Shown: piece after piece, positions 26,908 through 38,331 of the stretch
Position numbering within the stretch: the first letter of the stretch is position 1
How the letters are laid out: each line of letters opens with the position of its first letter
NCBI RefSeq assembly: GCF_001424195.1
Contig: NZ_LMOO01000005.1
Location: 794,827-858,826 of the forward strand
From: Cellulomonas sp. Leaf334
Lineage (GTDB): Bacteria; Actinomycetota; Actinomycetes; Actinomycetales; Cellulomonadaceae
Direction: 5' to 3'
Length of the DNA: 64,000 nucleotides
Position numbers and translations under genes: made by a program
The notes under the pieces: model-generated
Databases searched by the model: none
Told to the model about the DNA's origin: nothing
What the model saw: the letters and a program-made list of their open reading frames with translations, nothing else

Positions 26908-27543
26908 TCAGGCCCCGACGTCCCCCAGCGACTCCGTCAGGTGCACGGTCCCGTCGGCCAGCGTGTACTCGAGCCCGATGATCGCCACGCGGCCCTCGGA
27001 GACGGACTCCGCGAGCGAGCGTGAGTACCCCTGGATCATCTGCACGGTGTGCCGCACGTGCTCGTGGCCGAGCACCGCGGGGTCCAGGGTGCCCAGCGCG
27101 CCCAGGCCGCCGCCGCCCAGGTTGACGATGCTGGGGATGACCCGGTCGACGATCGCGCGCACGAACCCGGTCGGCAGCTCACCGGTCGTCAGCGCGGTCG
27201 TCGCGGCGGCGACCGCGCCGCAGCTGTCGTGACCGAGGACCACGACCAGCGACGCCCCGAGCACGTCGACGCCGTACTCGATGGACCCGACGACCGTCGT
27301 GTCGAGCACGTGGCCGGCGGTGCGGACCACGAACACGTCGCCGAGGCCCTGGTCGAAGATGATCTCGGCGGCCACCCGGGAGTCCGAGCAGCCGAAGATC
27401 ACCGCGAACGGGTGCTGGGCGACGCTGAGCTCGGAGCGGTGGTCGACGCCCTGCGACGGGTGGATCATCTCGCCGCGGACGAACCGCTCGTTCCCCTCGC
27501 GCAGCGCGGACCAGGCTTCGGCAGGTGTGGTGGGACGAGGCAC
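26908..27543 (-). CDS. Beta-class carbonic anhydrase
   Basis: A 211-residue zinc enzyme that interconverts CO2 and bicarbonate. The zinc ligands are Cys52 and Asp54 in GCSDSR plus His105 and Cys108 in GHDSCGA, and Arg56 completes the Asp-Arg dyad. Length is standard. The GTG at 27543 is chosen because the protein then starts like relatives ([21 protein letters not shown]); an in-frame ATG at 27564 would add seven residues. Neither has a good SD. It lies 14 nt before the fumC start, so the two may be co-transcribed. Confidence 0.9.
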   Translation of the reverse strand: MPRPTTPAEAWSALREGNERFVRGEMIHPSQGVDHRSELSVAQHPFAVIFGCSDSRVAAEIIFDQGLGDVFVVRTAGHVLDTTVVGSIEYGVDVLGASLVVVLGHDSCGAVAAATTALTTGELPTGFVRAIVDRVIPSIVNLGGGGLGALGTLDPAVLGHEHVRHTVQMIQGYSRSLAESVSEGRVAIIGLEYTLADGTVHLTESLGDVGA

Positions 27544-27575
27544 GGCGCCATGCTCGCAGGTCATGCGGCGAAACG

Positions 27576-27588
27576 GGAGACCGTCTCC
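27576..27588. promoter_or_regulatory. Short palindrome upstream of the sugar importer operon
   Basis: GGAGACCGTCTCC is a perfect odd-length dyad, 73 nt before the lipoprotein GTG and 33 nt before the carbonic anhydrase start. A LacI-type sugar repressor site is possible but unproven. Confidence 0.3.
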
Positions 27589-27660
27589 GGTGGCGGGCAC
27601 CCGACGGGGGGAGTAGCAAAGGACCTGAGGCGACGACGTCTCGGTCTCGGGAGGTGTTCC

Positions 27661-28956
27661 GTGCGACGACGCACACGAGCTCTCGCCCTCGTCCTCGGTG
27701 CTGCGGTCGCTGCTCCGCTGGCGGCGTGCGCGGGATCCGGCGACGGCACCCCGGTGCTCACCTGGTACATCAACCCGGACGACGGCGGCCAGGCCACCAT
27801 CGCCCAGGAGTGCACGGAGTCCGCGGAGGGCAAGTACGCGATCGAGACGTCCGTCCTGCCGCGCGACGCCAGCGCACAGCGCGAGCAGCTGGCGCGCCGG
27901 CTGGCCGCCAAGGACTCGTCGATCGACATCATGAGCCTGGACCCCCCGTTCATCCCGGAGATGGCCGAGCCCGGGTTCCTGGCGCCCGTCCCGGACGACG
28001 TCGCGGAGCGCGTGACGCAGAACGTCGTGGCAGGCGCCCTGGCCGGGGCGACATGGGACGACGAGCTGGTCACCGTGCCGTTCTGGGCGAACACGCAGCT
28101 GCTCTGGTACCGCAAGTCGGTGGCGCAAGCCGCGGGCCTCGACCCGGCCGCGGCCGCGGTGACGTGGGACCAGATCATGACCGCGGCCAAGGACCAGGAC
28201 AAGTACCTCGCCGTCCAGGGCACCAAGGCGGAGTCGCTGACCGTCTGGATCAACGCGCTCATCGCCTCCGCAGGCGGGACGATCATCGAGAACCCCGAGG
28301 CCCCGGCCGACGAGGTCGAGCTCGGGCTGGAGAGCCCGGCCGGTGAGGCCGCCGCGACGATCATCGGCACGATCGGCAAGGAGAACCTCGGTGGCCCGGG
28401 GCTGCCGACGGAGGACGAGGGCGCGTCGCTGTCCATCTTCCAGGGCGACAAGGGCTCCTTCATGGTCAACTGGCCGTTCGTCTGGTCCGCCACGAAGGCA
28501 GGCGTCGAGGACGGCACCTTCGACCAGGCCCTGCTCGACGACATCGGCTGGGCGCTCTACCCGCAGGTCACCGAGGACCAGGAGACCGCGCCACCGTACG
28601 GCGGGATCAACCTCGGGATCGGCGCCTACAGCAAGTACGTCGACCTCGCCTACGAGGCGGCCGAGTGCATCGTGACCCCCGAGCACCAGGCGCAGTACTT
28701 CGCGACGAACGGCAACCCGCCGTCCAACACCGAGGCGTTCGACGACCCCGCCGTCGTCGAGGCGTTCCCGATGGCGGACGTCATCCGGGAGTCGCTCGAG
28801 CTCGCGGTGCCGCGACCGCAGACCCCGTACTACAACGAGGTGTCCACCGGTCTGCAGCAGACGTGGCACCCGCCGAGCGCCGTGACACCGGAGGTCACGC
28901 CGACCAAGTCGAGCGACCTGATCACCGCCGTGCTTCGAGGGGAGCAGCTCCTATGA
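27661..28956 (+). CDS. Sugar ABC transporter substrate-binding lipoprotein
   Basis: A 431-residue family 1 extracellular solute-binding protein. The N-terminus is a lipoprotein signal with basic residues, a hydrophobic core and lipobox PLAAC, so the mature protein starts at Cys23 and is membrane-anchored. TWYINPDDGGQ, VPFWANTQLLWYRK and a C-terminal TPTKSSDLI tail resemble trehalose/maltose-type binding proteins (LpqY/ThuE style). The GTG at 27661 has GGGAGG 6 nt upstream. Its stop overlaps the permease ATG. The sugar cannot be assigned; a fructokinase-like gene lies at the other end of the operon but on the opposite strand. Confidence 0.88.
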   Translation: MRRRTRALALVLGAAVAAPLAACAGSGDGTPVLTWYINPDDGGQATIAQECTESAEGKYAIETSVLPRDASAQREQLARRLAAKDSSIDIMSLDPPFIPEMAEPGFLAPVPDDVAERVTQNVVAGALAGATWDDELVTVPFWANTQLLWYRKSVAQAAGLDPAAAAVTWDQIMTAAKDQDKYLAVQGTKAESLTVWINALIASAGGTIIENPEAPADEVELGLESPAGEAAATIIGTIGKENLGGPGLPTEDEGASLSIFQGDKGSFMVNWPFVWSATKAGVEDGTFDQALLDDIGWALYPQVTEDQETAPPYGGINLGIGAYSKYVDLAYEAAECIVTPEHQAQYFATNGNPPSNTEAFDDPAVVEAFPMADVIRESLELAVPRPQTPYYNEVSTGLQQTWHPPSAVTPEVTPTKSSDLITAVLRGEQLL

Positions 28957-29912
28957 CCACGGTCGCCGACAAGAGGCCGGACCTGCGCGACGCCGCAGCG
29001 AAGGCCGGCCGCAGCGACCGTGCGCGGTCGGAGGCCCGCCTCGGCTGGCTGCTCGCCGGTCCCGCGTTCGTCGTCATGCTCGCCGTCACGCTCTACCCGA
29101 TCCTGCAGGCGTTCTACGACTCGCTGTTCCACTTCCGGCTCACGGCACCGGACGACAAGGGCTGGGCCGGGCTGAGCAACTACGCGGTCGTGCTGTCCGA
29201 CCCGCTCTTCTGGCAGGCGCTCGGCGTGACCGTCTTCATCACTGTCGTCACCGTGGTGGTCGAGCTGCTCCTCGGGTTCGCGCTCGCACTCGTCATGCAC
29301 CGCGCCATCACCCAGCTGCGCGGTCTGCTCCGCACGGCGATCCTCGTGCCGTACGGGATCATCACCGTGGTCTCGGCGTTCGCGTGGTTCTACGCGTTCG
29401 ACATCAACTCCGGGTACATCAACCACTGGTTCTCGTGGGTGCCCGGGATCAGCACGGACCTGAACTGGTTCGCCCAGCAGGGCACCAGCCTCTTCGTCAT
29501 CATCATGTCGGAGATCTGGAAGACCACCCCGTTCATCTCGCTCCTCCTGCTCGCCGGGCTCTCGCAGGTTCCGACCGAGCTCGAGGAGGCCGCCGAGGTC
29601 GACGGTGCCACGTGGTGGCAGCGCCTGACGCGCGTGGTCCTGCCCAACATGAAGGCCGCGATCATGGTGGCGGTCCTGTTCCGGGCACTCGACGCGTTCC
29701 GGATCTTCGACAACGTCTTCATCATGACGAACGGCGCGAACGGCACCGAGGTGCTGTCGCTCCTGGCCTACCGGACATCCATCGGACGGCTCGAGATCGG
29801 GCTCGGCTCCGCCATCTCGGTGCTGCTGTTCCTGTGCGTGATCGGCATCTGCTGGGTCGCGGTCAAGCTGTTCAAGGTCGATCTCGCCGGCGGCGCGAGG
29901 GGGGCGAGCTGA
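28953..29912 (+). CDS. Sugar ABC permease, MalF/SugA type
   Basis: A 319-residue permease with six transmembrane helices. The cytoplasmic EAA loop is EEAAEVDGATWWQRLTRVVLP near residue 213, which docks with the ATPase. A long hydrophilic N-terminus precedes helix 1. ATG overlaps the lipoprotein stop (ATGA), and its TGA shares a base with the next ATG, so the three are translationally coupled. Confidence 0.9.
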   Translation: MTTVADKRPDLRDAAAKAGRSDRARSEARLGWLLAGPAFVVMLAVTLYPILQAFYDSLFHFRLTAPDDKGWAGLSNYAVVLSDPLFWQALGVTVFITVVTVVVELLLGFALALVMHRAITQLRGLLRTAILVPYGIITVVSAFAWFYAFDINSGYINHWFSWVPGISTDLNWFAQQGTSLFVIIMSEIWKTTPFISLLLLAGLSQVPTELEEAAEVDGATWWQRLTRVVLPNMKAAIMVAVLFRALDAFRIFDNVFIMTNGANGTEVLSLLAYRTSIGRLEIGLGSAISVLLFLCVIGICWVAVKLFKVDLAGGARGAS

Positions 29913-30760
29913 TGAAGCAGCTGTCGGGTCGCGCCAAGGTCGCCTGGGCGCTCATCACGATCTTCGTGCTCGCCTACGCGCTGTTCCCGATCGTGTCGAT
30001 CTTCGCCACGTCGTTCAAGCTGCCGTCCCAGCTCAATCTCGGGCTGTTCTGGCCGAAGACCTGGTCGACCGTGAACTACGAGGAGATCCTCGCGCCGGAC
30101 GGCTCCGCGCAGACGCTGTTCCTGTCCTCGCTGCGCAACTCGATCGGCATCTGCCTGATCGCCACGGGCATCGCCGTCGTCCTGGCCACGCTCGCCGCCT
30201 ACGCGATCGCCCGCCTCGACTTCCCTGGCAAGCGGCTGGTCCTGCTCACCGCGCTCGGCGTCTCGATCTTCCCGGTCATCTCGATCGTGACGCCGCTGTT
30301 CAACCTCTGGCGCAACATCGGCCTCTACGACACCTGGCTCGGCCTGATCATCCCGTACCTGTCGCTGACGCTGCCGATCTCCATCTGGACCCTCGCCGCG
30401 TTCTTCCGGCAGATCCCGTGGGAGCTCGAGCAGGCCGCCCAGGTGGACGGCGCGACCACGTGGCAGGCCTTCCGCAAGGCGATCGTGCCGCTGGCCGCAC
30501 CGGGCGTGTTCACCACCGCGCTGATCGCGTTCTTCATCGCGTGGAACGACTTCGTCTACGGCATCTCGCTCACGTCGACCGACCGCGCCCGTCCCGTGCC
30601 GGCCGCGCTCGCGTTCTTCACCGGCGCCTCGCAGTTCGAGGAGCCGACGGGGTCCATCTCCGCCGCCGCCATCATCGTGACCATCCCGGTGGTCATCCTC
30701 GTCCTGCTCTTCCAACGCCAGATCGTGTCCGGCCTGACCCAGGGCGCCGTCAAGGGCTGA
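29912..30760 (+). CDS. Sugar ABC permease, MalG/SugB type
   Basis: A 282-residue permease with six helices. The EAA loop EQAAQVDGATTWQAFRKAIVPLAAPG lies near residue 172, and the FFIAWNDFVYGISLT segment near 210 is typical of MalG-like subunits. It starts within the previous stop (TGATG). The ATPase gene follows 16 nt after, with its own AAGGAGA site. Confidence 0.9.
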   Translation: MKQLSGRAKVAWALITIFVLAYALFPIVSIFATSFKLPSQLNLGLFWPKTWSTVNYEEILAPDGSAQTLFLSSLRNSIGICLIATGIAVVLATLAAYAIARLDFPGKRLVLLTALGVSIFPVISIVTPLFNLWRNIGLYDTWLGLIIPYLSLTLPISIWTLAAFFRQIPWELEQAAQVDGATTWQAFRKAIVPLAAPGVFTTALIAFFIAWNDFVYGISLTSTDRARPVPAALAFFTGASQFEEPTGSISAAAIIVTIPVVILVLLFQRQIVSGLTQGAVKG

Positions 30761-30776
30761 CCAGCAAGGAGATCCG

Positions 30777-32033
<1,257 letters not shown>

Positions 32034-32081
32034 CGGTCGCGCTCAGCGGGCGTCCGCCGGGCTGGGACGGGCTGGGACGGC

Positions 32082-33014
32082 TCAGTCGAGCTCGGACGAG
32101 CGCGGCGGGTTGGCGCCGGCGCGCGACACGGTGATCGCCGCGATGCGCGCGCACCGCTCCAGCACACCCTCGACGGTCGCCGCGTCGACGTCCGCCAGCG
32201 CCTGCCGACGGTCCGCCCCGAGCAGCCCGGCCGACCAGAGCCCGTCGATCAGCCCGCCCATGAACGAGTCCCCGGCACCGACGGTGTCCGCGACCTGCAC
32301 CTTCGGGGCGGTCACGGAGATCCGCGCACCGGCGGACGTGCTCGCGAACGCCCCCTCGCCACCGTGCGTGACCACGACGAGCGACGGCCCGGACCGACTC
32401 CACTCCTCGGCGATCTCCGCCGGTGCGACGCCCGGGTGCAGCCACGCGAGGTCCTCGTCGCTGACCTTCACCACGTCGGCCAGCCGCACCAGTGCGTCGA
32501 CGACCGGCAGCGCGTGCGCGGGCGAACCCATGAGCACCGGCCGCAGGTTGGGGTCGTACGTGATGGTCGACGTCGACCGGCTCCGGGCCACGATCTTGGC
32601 GACCGCTGCACCACCGGGCTGCAGCACCGTCGCGATCGAGCCGGTGTGGACGACCAGCGGGTTGCCGGGGTCCTCGTCCCACGTCTCGGGCAGGTCCCAC
32701 TCCAGGTCGAACTCGTACGAGGCGGTCCCCTCGGCGTCCAGGTGCGCCGTCGCGACGGGCGTGCGCAGCGCCGAGCGGTTGCCCTTCAGGACGTTGACGC
32801 CGGAACCGCGCAGGTGGCGACGCACCAGGTCGCCGTCCGCGTCGTGCCCGAGCCACGTCAGCAGGTCCACGCGCCGACCGAGCCGGCCGAGCCCGAGGGC
32901 GACGTTGGCCGGGCTGCCACCAGGGTGCTGCGCGCGTCCGCCGTCCGGGCGCGCGACCACGTCGATGAGCGCCTCGCCGATGACGAGGGCCCGGTCTGCT
33001 GTCGGCGTGGTCAT
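32082..33014 (-). CDS. PfkB family carbohydrate kinase (fructokinase-like)
   Basis: A 310-residue ribokinase-fold kinase. The N-terminal substrate loop has [15 protein letters not shown] (about 32-46) and the C-terminal [13 protein letters not shown] carries the anion hole and catalytic Asp, about residue 240. [10 protein letters not shown] and the length fit bacterial fructokinases, but related sugar kinases cannot be excluded. Its ATG overlaps the xseB stop (ATGA), so it is read after xseA-xseB rather than with the convergent sugar importer, 48 nt away. Even so, a role in phosphorylating the imported sugar is attractive. Confidence 0.85.
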   Translation of the reverse strand: MTTPTADRALVIGEALIDVVARPDGGRAQHPGGSPANVALGLGRLGRRVDLLTWLGHDADGDLVRRHLRGSGVNVLKGNRSALRTPVATAHLDAEGTASYEFDLEWDLPETWDEDPGNPLVVHTGSIATVLQPGGAAVAKIVARSRSTSTITYDPNLRPVLMGSPAHALPVVDALVRLADVVKVSDEDLAWLHPGVAPAEIAEEWSRSGPSLVVVTHGGEGAFASTSAGARISVTAPKVQVADTVGAGDSFMGGLIDGLWSAGLLGADRRQALADVDAATVEGVLERCARIAAITVSRAGANPPRSSELD

Positions 33015-33301
33015 CGGGTCTCCTCGTCGTCGGGGCTCTCGCTCGTACCGCGCACCGCGGTGTCCCGGACGGCGGTGAGCCGCTCGCGGGCACCGTCGAG
33101 CCACTCCTGGCACCGCGTCGCGAGGGCCTCACCGCGCTCCCAGAGCGCGAGCGACTCCTCGAGCGTCGCCGCACCCGCCTCGAGCCTGGCGACGACCGCG
33201 ACGAGCTCGTCGCGTGCCTCCTCGTAGCCGAGGGTGGCCACGTCGGCGTTCGGGTCGGGCGGGGGCGGGGCGGACGCGGGGGAGGGGGACGACTTCGGCA
33301 C
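33011..33301 (-). CDS. xseB: Exodeoxyribonuclease VII small subunit
   Basis: A 96-residue protein. The conserved core [41 protein letters not shown], positions about 25-65, is the helical hairpin that several copies use to coat the large subunit. The Pro/Ser-rich first 20 residues are extra. The GTG at 33301 has no clear SD. XseB with XseA degrades single-stranded DNA processively from both ends. xseA lies upstream on the same strand, 137 nt away. Confidence 0.9.
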   Translation of the reverse strand: MPKSSPSPASAPPPPDPNADVATLGYEEARDELVAVVARLEAGAATLEESLALWERGEALATRCQEWLDGARERLTAVRDTAVRGTSESPDDEETR

Positions 33302-33360
33302 GGGGACAGTCAACCAGGACCAGCCCACACGGTCGGCAGGTGCCCGGAACGTGGAGCCGG

Positions 33361-33381
33361 TGGCCGGTGGCCGGTGGCCGG
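33361..33381. repeat. Three tandem copies of a 7-bp unit (TGGCCGG)
   Basis: Three exact 7-bp units in the xseA-xseB gap, with partial units on both sides. Slippage-prone, no known role. Confidence 0.6.
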
Positions 33382-33438
33382 TGACGGGGCGTTCGAGGCG
33401 GGACAGCTGGCCGGCCGGTGGTGACCGTCGCGAGTGGT

Positions 33439-34695
33439 TCAGCCCGTCGCGACCGTCGCGGTCAGCTCGCCGCGGGCGACGCGGATGCGCAGTGCGTCGT
33501 CCGGCGAGACGTCGTCCGGGTCGCGGACCACGTGCCCGTCGGCGCGCTGCACGACGGCGTAGCCGCGGTCGAGGGTGGCGGCCGGTGAGAGGGCCCGGAC
33601 CTGCGCGGTGAGCCCGGCGACCTCCGCGTGACCGTGCACGAGCGCGGTGTGCAGGGATCGTCGCGCGCTCTCCCGCAGGGCCGCGAGGCGGTGCTCGTGG
33701 ACGTCGACGAGCGTGGTCGGGTTCGCGAGCACGGGCCTGCTGCGCCAGTGGTCGAGCCCGGTCTGCTCGCGGGTGAGCCGCATGGTCAGCGCCGCACGGG
33801 CACGGAGCCGGGCCTGGGTGACCCGCGCCCGCTCCTCGCGGACGTCGGGCACGACCCGCTTGGCCGCGTCGGTCGGCGTCGAGGCGCGAAAGTCCGCGAC
33901 GAGGTCGAGCAGCGGAGTGTCCAGGTGATGACCGATCGCGCTGACCAGAGGAGTCCGGCAGGCCGCCGCGGCGCGCACGAGGGACTCGTTGCTGAACGGC
34001 AGCAGGTCCTCGAACGACCCACCGCCGCGGGCGACGACGATCACCTCGACGCGCGGGTCCCGGTCCAGCTCCGCGATCGCCGCGCTGACCTCGGGGACCG
34101 CCCGCGGACCCTGCACCGTCACCCGACGGATCTCGAACTGCACGGCCGACCACCGGGCGCGGGCGTTGGACACCACGTCGTGCTCGGCGTCGCCCTGCTG
34201 CGCGACGATCAACCCCACCACCGCGGGCAGGAAGGGCAGCGGACGCTTGCGCGACGGCTCGAACAGCCCCTCGGCTCCCAGCACGCCCTTGAGGTGCTCG
34301 ATCCGCGCGAGCAGCTCACCCAGCCCGACGAGCCGCACGTCGTCGGCGGCGAACGTCAGCGTCCCCTTCTTGGCGTGGAACTGCGGCCGCGCGTGGACGA
34401 CGAGGTGCGCGCCGTCCGCGAGCCTGTCCGCGAGCTTGTCGATCGCGACGGCAGGGGCCGTGACCGACAACGACATGTCGAGGTCGGTGTCCCGCAGCGT
34501 GAGGAAGTAGAGGGAGTTCCACCGCTTCAGGTTCAGCACCTGCCCCTCGACCCAGACCGGGGGCATCTTCGCGATGTAGTCGGCGATCTTCGGTGCCAGG
34601 TGCCGCACCGGCCACGGGCGGTCGGGGGTGGTGTCCGCCGCGCGCAGCGGGGGAGGGCCGGCCGACGCCGGGCTGCTCAGGGGGCCGGTGCTCAC
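33439..34695 (-). CDS. xseA: Exodeoxyribonuclease VII large subunit
   Basis: A 418-residue nuclease subunit. The N-terminal OB fold (about 25-120) with [22 protein letters not shown] binds single-stranded DNA. The nuclease region (about 125-340) has [38 protein letters not shown] and [28 protein letters not shown] helical C-terminus follows. In most relatives the motif reads GHETD; here it is GHHLD. I prefer GTG at 34695, which follows CAGGCT by 7 nt like the leaderless genes here; an ATG at 34725 is also possible. Confidence 0.9.
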   Translation of the reverse strand: MSTGPLSSPASAGPPPLRAADTTPDRPWPVRHLAPKIADYIAKMPPVWVEGQVLNLKRWNSLYFLTLRDTDLDMSLSVTAPAVAIDKLADRLADGAHLVVHARPQFHAKKGTLTFAADDVRLVGLGELLARIEHLKGVLGAEGLFEPSRKRPLPFLPAVVGLIVAQQGDAEHDVVSNARARWSAVQFEIRRVTVQGPRAVPEVSAAIAELDRDPRVEVIVVARGGGSFEDLLPFSNESLVRAAAACRTPLVSAIGHHLDTPLLDLVADFRASTPTDAAKRVVPDVREERARVTQARLRARAALTMRLTREQTGLDHWRSRPVLANPTTLVDVHEHRLAALRESARRSLHTALVHGHAEVAGLTAQVRALSPAATLDRGYAVVQRADGHVVRDPDDVSPDDALRIRVARGELTATVATG

Positions 34696-34906
34696 GCGCC
34701 CCAGCCTGCCCCATGGCGCCGACATCCCGGTCCCCGAGGCGCGCCGCGGGCCTTCGTGACGTGGGTCGCGCTCCCGGGTGACGACGGCAGCTGCCCCGCG
34801 GGGACCGGCTCGGCACCGGCTGCCGGCATGTGACGGCGGCGTGCGGGTCGGGTGCAGGTCACACCCCTGGGGCGCCTCCGAGCAGGGCGGACGCGGCTCG
34901 CCGATC

Positions 34907-34912
34907 TAGACT
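34907..34912 (+). promoter_or_regulatory. -10 element (TAGACT) of ispH, leaderless type
   Basis: TAGACT lies 6 nt before the GTG start, with no Shine-Dalgarno between. Confidence 0.6.
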
Positions 34913-34918
34913 CGGACC

Positions 34919-35965
34919 GTGACTTCCCCGACCGTCTCCGCCTCCGGCACGCCCGCGACCGGCAAGCGCGTCCTGCTCGCCGCCCCTCGCGGCTACTGCG
35001 CCGGCGTCGACCGCGCGGTCATCGCCGTCGAGAAGGCGCTCGAGCACTACGGCGCCCCGGTGTACGTGCGCAAGGAGATCGTCCACAACAAGTACGTCGT
35101 CGAGACGCTGGCGTCCCGCGGTGCCGTGTTCGTGAACGAGACCGACGAGGTGCCCGAGGGTGCCCACGTCGTCTTCTCCGCGCACGGCGTCTCCCCGGCG
35201 GTCCACGCGCAGGCGGCGGCGCGGAACCTGCAGACCATCGATGCCACCTGCCCGCTGGTCACCAAGGTCCACAAGGAAGCGGTGCGGTTCGCGTCCGAGG
35301 ACTACGACATCCTGCTCATCGGCCACGACGGCCACGAGGAGGTCGAGGGCACCTACGGCGAGGCCCCCGACCACATCCAGGTGGTGAACTCCCCGGACGC
35401 CGTCGCCGACGTGGTGGTCCGCGACCCCGACCGCCTCATCTGGATCTCGCAGACGACGCTCTCGGTCGACGAGACCATGGACACCGTCCGCAGGCTGCGC
35501 GAGCGGTTCCCGAACCTGCAGGACCCGCCCAGCGACGACATCTGCTACGCCACGCAGAACCGTCAGGTGGCCGTGAAGAAGCTCGCTCCGGAGTGCGACC
35601 TCGTCATCACGGTCGGTTCCGCGAACTCGTCGAACTCCGTCCGGCTGGTCGAGGTCGCCCTGGACGCCGGCGCGCGGACCTCGTACCGCGTCGACATGGC
35701 CTCCGAGATCGACCTCGCGTGGCTCGACGGCGTCACCACGGTCGGGGTCACGTCGGGGGCCTCCGTCCCGGAGATCCTGGTCAAGGACGTCCTGGCCCTG
35801 CTCGCCGAGCATGGCTTCGGTGACGTCCAGGAGGTCCGCACCGCGACCGAGGACCTCATGTTCTCGCTGCCCCGTGAGCTCCGCGCCGACCTCAAGGCCG
35901 CCGGCAAGGCCCCGGTCACCCCCCGCCGCGAGGGCCGCAGGTCGCTGGACGTCCAGCCCGCCTGA
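34919..35965 (+). CDS. ispH: 4-hydroxy-3-methylbut-2-enyl diphosphate reductase
   Basis: A 348-residue iron-sulfur enzyme, last step of the MEP pathway, making IPP and DMAPP from HMBPP. The three [4Fe-4S] cysteines are Cys27 ([11 protein letters not shown]), Cys111 ([11 protein letters not shown]) and Cys209 ([11 protein letters not shown]). Substrate-binding His56 and His89 (FSAHGVSP) and the late [12 protein letters not shown] motif are present. The GTG start is leaderless. It is divergent from xseA, an arrangement common in actinobacteria. Its product supplies the precursor for the prenyltransferase at 11.3 kb. Confidence 0.95.
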   Translation: MTSPTVSASGTPATGKRVLLAAPRGYCAGVDRAVIAVEKALEHYGAPVYVRKEIVHNKYVVETLASRGAVFVNETDEVPEGAHVVFSAHGVSPAVHAQAAARNLQTIDATCPLVTKVHKEAVRFASEDYDILLIGHDGHEEVEGTYGEAPDHIQVVNSPDAVADVVVRDPDRLIWISQTTLSVDETMDTVRRLRERFPNLQDPPSDDICYATQNRQVAVKKLAPECDLVITVGSANSSNSVRLVEVALDAGARTSYRVDMASEIDLAWLDGVTTVGVTSGASVPEILVKDVLALLAEHGFGDVQEVRTATEDLMFSLPRELRADLKAAGKAPVTPRREGRRSLDVQPA

Positions 35966-36138
35966 CCCCGGAGCGCGCTGACGGGCCGCCGCCGCGCCCC
36001 CGTCGACCGACCTCCCCCCGTCCCGCAGCGCTCACCAAGCCGTGGGCCACGCATCACGCGCGCCGCGCGGCACCCATGGCGTGCTCGACATGACGCCCAT
36101 GTCGGGTTCGGCGGGTCGCTCGTCCACCGGGCGACGGG

Positions 36139-37485
36139 TCAGGCCGTCGTCGCGTCCGGAGTCTGGGTGGCGCGTTCCTCGCGGAGGGCGCGGTCGTCGC
36201 GGTCGGCGCGGCCGTCGAACAGGACGATCAGCTCCTCCGCCGATGCCACCAGCTCCGGCGCGCTGACGGCAGACAGCTGCGGGTTCGACGGAGCGGGGGT
36301 CTCCAGGTCGCCGTCGACGACGTGCAGGTCGGCGAACCGTCGCGCGCTGACCAGGACCCGGGTCTCCAGCGACGACACCGTCTGGTTGTACGCGCCGGCG
36401 GCGGAGTCGATGGCTCGGCCCAGCTTGGCCAGGTGCGCGCCCATGGTGGCGAGGCGGCCGTGCAGCTCCTTGCCGAGCGACAGGACGGCCTGCGCGTTGC
36501 TGGCCAGCGCGTCCTGGCGCCAGGCGTACGACACGGTGCGCAGGAGGGCGAGCAGGGTGGTCGGAGTCGCGATGACGACGTTGCGCTCGAAGGCGTACTC
36601 GATCAGCAGCGGGTCCTGCTCGGCGGCGGCGTGCAGGAACGACTCGGCGGGCACGAACATCACGACGAACTCCGGCGCGGGGGCGAACTGGTCCCAGTAA
36701 CGCTTGCCCGCCAGGTCGTCGACGTGCGCGCGGACGTGCCGGGCGTGCGCGGCGAGCCGCTCGACCCGGACGCGCTCGTCGGTGGCCTGCGCGGCGTCGA
36801 GGAACCCGAGAAAGGCGACCTTGGCGTCGACGACGACGTTCTTGCCGCCCGCGAGCTTGATGACCATGTCCGGCCGGAGCAGACCGTCGTCGGTGCGCAC
36901 CTGGTCCTGCTCGACGAAGTCGACGTGCGCGAGCATGCCGGCAGCCTCGACGACCCGCTTGAGCTGCAGCTCACCCCACTTCCCCCGGACCTGCGACGAG
37001 CGGAGCGCGGTGACGAGCTGCGCGGTCTCCCCGCGGAGGTGCTCGGAGGCCAGGTGCATCGCGCGGACCTGCTCGCCGAGGGCGGCCTGACCGGCGGCAC
37101 GGGCCTGCTCGGCGGTCGACAGCTCGGCGCGCACCTGGTCGAGCGTGCGGGACAGCGGCTCGACCATGGCGCGTACGGCCTGCTCGCGCTGGGCGAGCTC
37201 CCCGACCTGCGTCTGGTGGTCGGCGGCGAACCGCTGGTGCGCGAGCGCGAGGAACTGGTCGGAGCTCGTCGCGAGGGCGTCGGCGGCCAGGGCGCGGAAC
37301 TGGTCGGCCAGCCGGTCGGAGTCCGCGAGCCGGGCCTGCGCGCCCGCCCGCTCCGCCTCCAGCTGCGCCTGCGCCCGGGCGGTCTCGAGGTCGGCGGCAC
37401 GCAGCCGGGCCGATGCGAGCATCCAGCCGGCGAGCGCGCCGACGACGGCGCCGATCGCGAGTCCCAGCAGCAGTCCTGTGTCCAT
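36139..37485 (-). CDS. rmuC: RmuC family DNA recombination protein
   Basis: A 448-residue protein. An N-terminal transmembrane helix (about 4-24) is followed by a long Ala/Glu/Arg-rich coiled coil (about 28-170). The RmuC core (about 185-390) contains GKWGELQLKRVVEAAG, the acidic VVDAKVAFLGFL and VIATPTTLLALLRTV, features of a PD-(D/E)XK-like nuclease fold. RmuC limits DNA inversions and rearrangement. The C-terminal 50 residues are variable and charged. The ATG at 37485 places the membrane helix at the start. The 173 nt between ispH and this gene hold nothing recognisable. Confidence 0.9.
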   Translation of the reverse strand: MDTGLLLGLAIGAVVGALAGWMLASARLRAADLETARAQAQLEAERAGAQARLADSDRLADQFRALAADALATSSDQFLALAHQRFAADHQTQVGELAQREQAVRAMVEPLSRTLDQVRAELSTAEQARAAGQAALGEQVRAMHLASEHLRGETAQLVTALRSSQVRGKWGELQLKRVVEAAGMLAHVDFVEQDQVRTDDGLLRPDMVIKLAGGKNVVVDAKVAFLGFLDAAQATDERVRVERLAAHARHVRAHVDDLAGKRYWDQFAPAPEFVVMFVPAESFLHAAAEQDPLLIEYAFERNVVIATPTTLLALLRTVSYAWRQDALASNAQAVLSLGKELHGRLATMGAHLAKLGRAIDSAAGAYNQTVSSLETRVLVSARRFADLHVVDGDLETPAPSNPQLSAVSAPELVASAEELIVLFDGRADRDDRALREERATQTPDATTA

Positions 37486-37551
37486 GGGTGAAGGCTCGCA
37501 GCACCTACCGACATCCCACCGGAGGAGGAGGCACGACGCACCGACGCCGCC

Positions 37552-37557
37552 TACGGT
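37552..37557 (+). promoter_or_regulatory. -10 element (TACGGT) of the ABC ATPase gene, leaderless type
   Basis: TACGGT lies 6 nt before the ATG at 37564; there is no Shine-Dalgarno. Confidence 0.55.
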
Positions 37558-37563
37558 GGTCCG

Positions 37564-38331
37564 ATGTCGAACGCACCCGCTCTCGAGCTGCGCGGACTGT
37601 GGCGCAAGTTCGGTGACAAGATCGCTGTCTCCGGGATCGACCTCGTCGTCCCCGCCGGTTCGTTCTACGGTCTCGTCGGCCCGAACGGTGCGGGCAAGAC
37701 GACGACGCTGTCGATGGCGACCGGCCTGCTGCAGCCCGACTTCGGCACCGTGCTCGTGCACGGGCACGACCTGTGGGCGTCGCCCATCGAGGTCAAGGCC
37801 ATGCTCGGCGTGCTGCCCGACGGCGTCCGCCTCTTCGACCGGCTGACGGGCGAGCAGCTCATCACCTACGCGGGGCTCCTGCAGGGGCTCGACCGCGAGA
37901 CCGTCGCCGCCCGCGCGACCGACCTGCTCGCCGCCCTCGACCTGACCGCCGACGCGACGAAGCTCGTCGTCGAGTACTCCGCGGGCATGACGAAGAAGGT
38001 CGCCCTCGCGTGCGCGCTGGTGCACGCGCCGCGGCTGCTCGTCCTGGACGAGCCGTTCGAGGCGGTCGACCCGGTGTCCGCGGCGAACATCCGCGACATC
38101 CTCGGCTCCTACGTCCGCTCGGGCGGGACCGTGATCGTGTCGTCGCACGTCATGGACCTGGTCCAGCGGATGTGCGACCACGTCGCGGTGATCGCGGCGG
38201 GGCACGTGCTGGCGGCCGGCACGATCGACGAGGTCCGCGGTGACGGCAGCCTCGAGGACCGGTTCGTCGACCTGGTCGGCGGTCGCGTGAGCGGGGAGGG
38301 GCTGGCGTGGTTGCGCACCTCGTCCGCCTGA
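37564..38331 (+). CDS. ABC transporter ATPase (ABC-2/DRA type)
   Basis: A 255-residue ATP-binding subunit. Walker A is GPNGAGKTT near residue 39, the signature YSAGMTKK near 139 departs from LSGGQ, Walker B is LLVLDEPFEAVD near 160, and the switch is SSHVMD near 194. The GMTKK signature and lack of a C-terminal TOBE region fit the ABC-2 exporter branch. It overlaps the membrane protein gene by 25 nt, so the two should form one transporter. Substrate unknown. Confidence 0.87.
   Translation: MSNAPALELRGLWRKFGDKIAVSGIDLVVPAGSFYGLVGPNGAGKTTTLSMATGLLQPDFGTVLVHGHDLWASPIEVKAMLGVLPDGVRLFDRLTGEQLITYAGLLQGLDRETVAARATDLLAALDLTADATKLVVEYSAGMTKKVALACALVHAPRLLVLDEPFEAVDPVSAANIRDILGSYVRSGGTVIVSSHVMDLVQRMCDHVAVIAAGHVLAAGTIDEVRGDGSLEDRFVDLVGGRVSGEGLAWLRTSSA

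Noticed and set aside
33361..33381. Tandem TGGCCGG units as a regulatory array
   Set aside because: Only three units, in a short gap, with no dyad or promoter relation; likely simple slippage.
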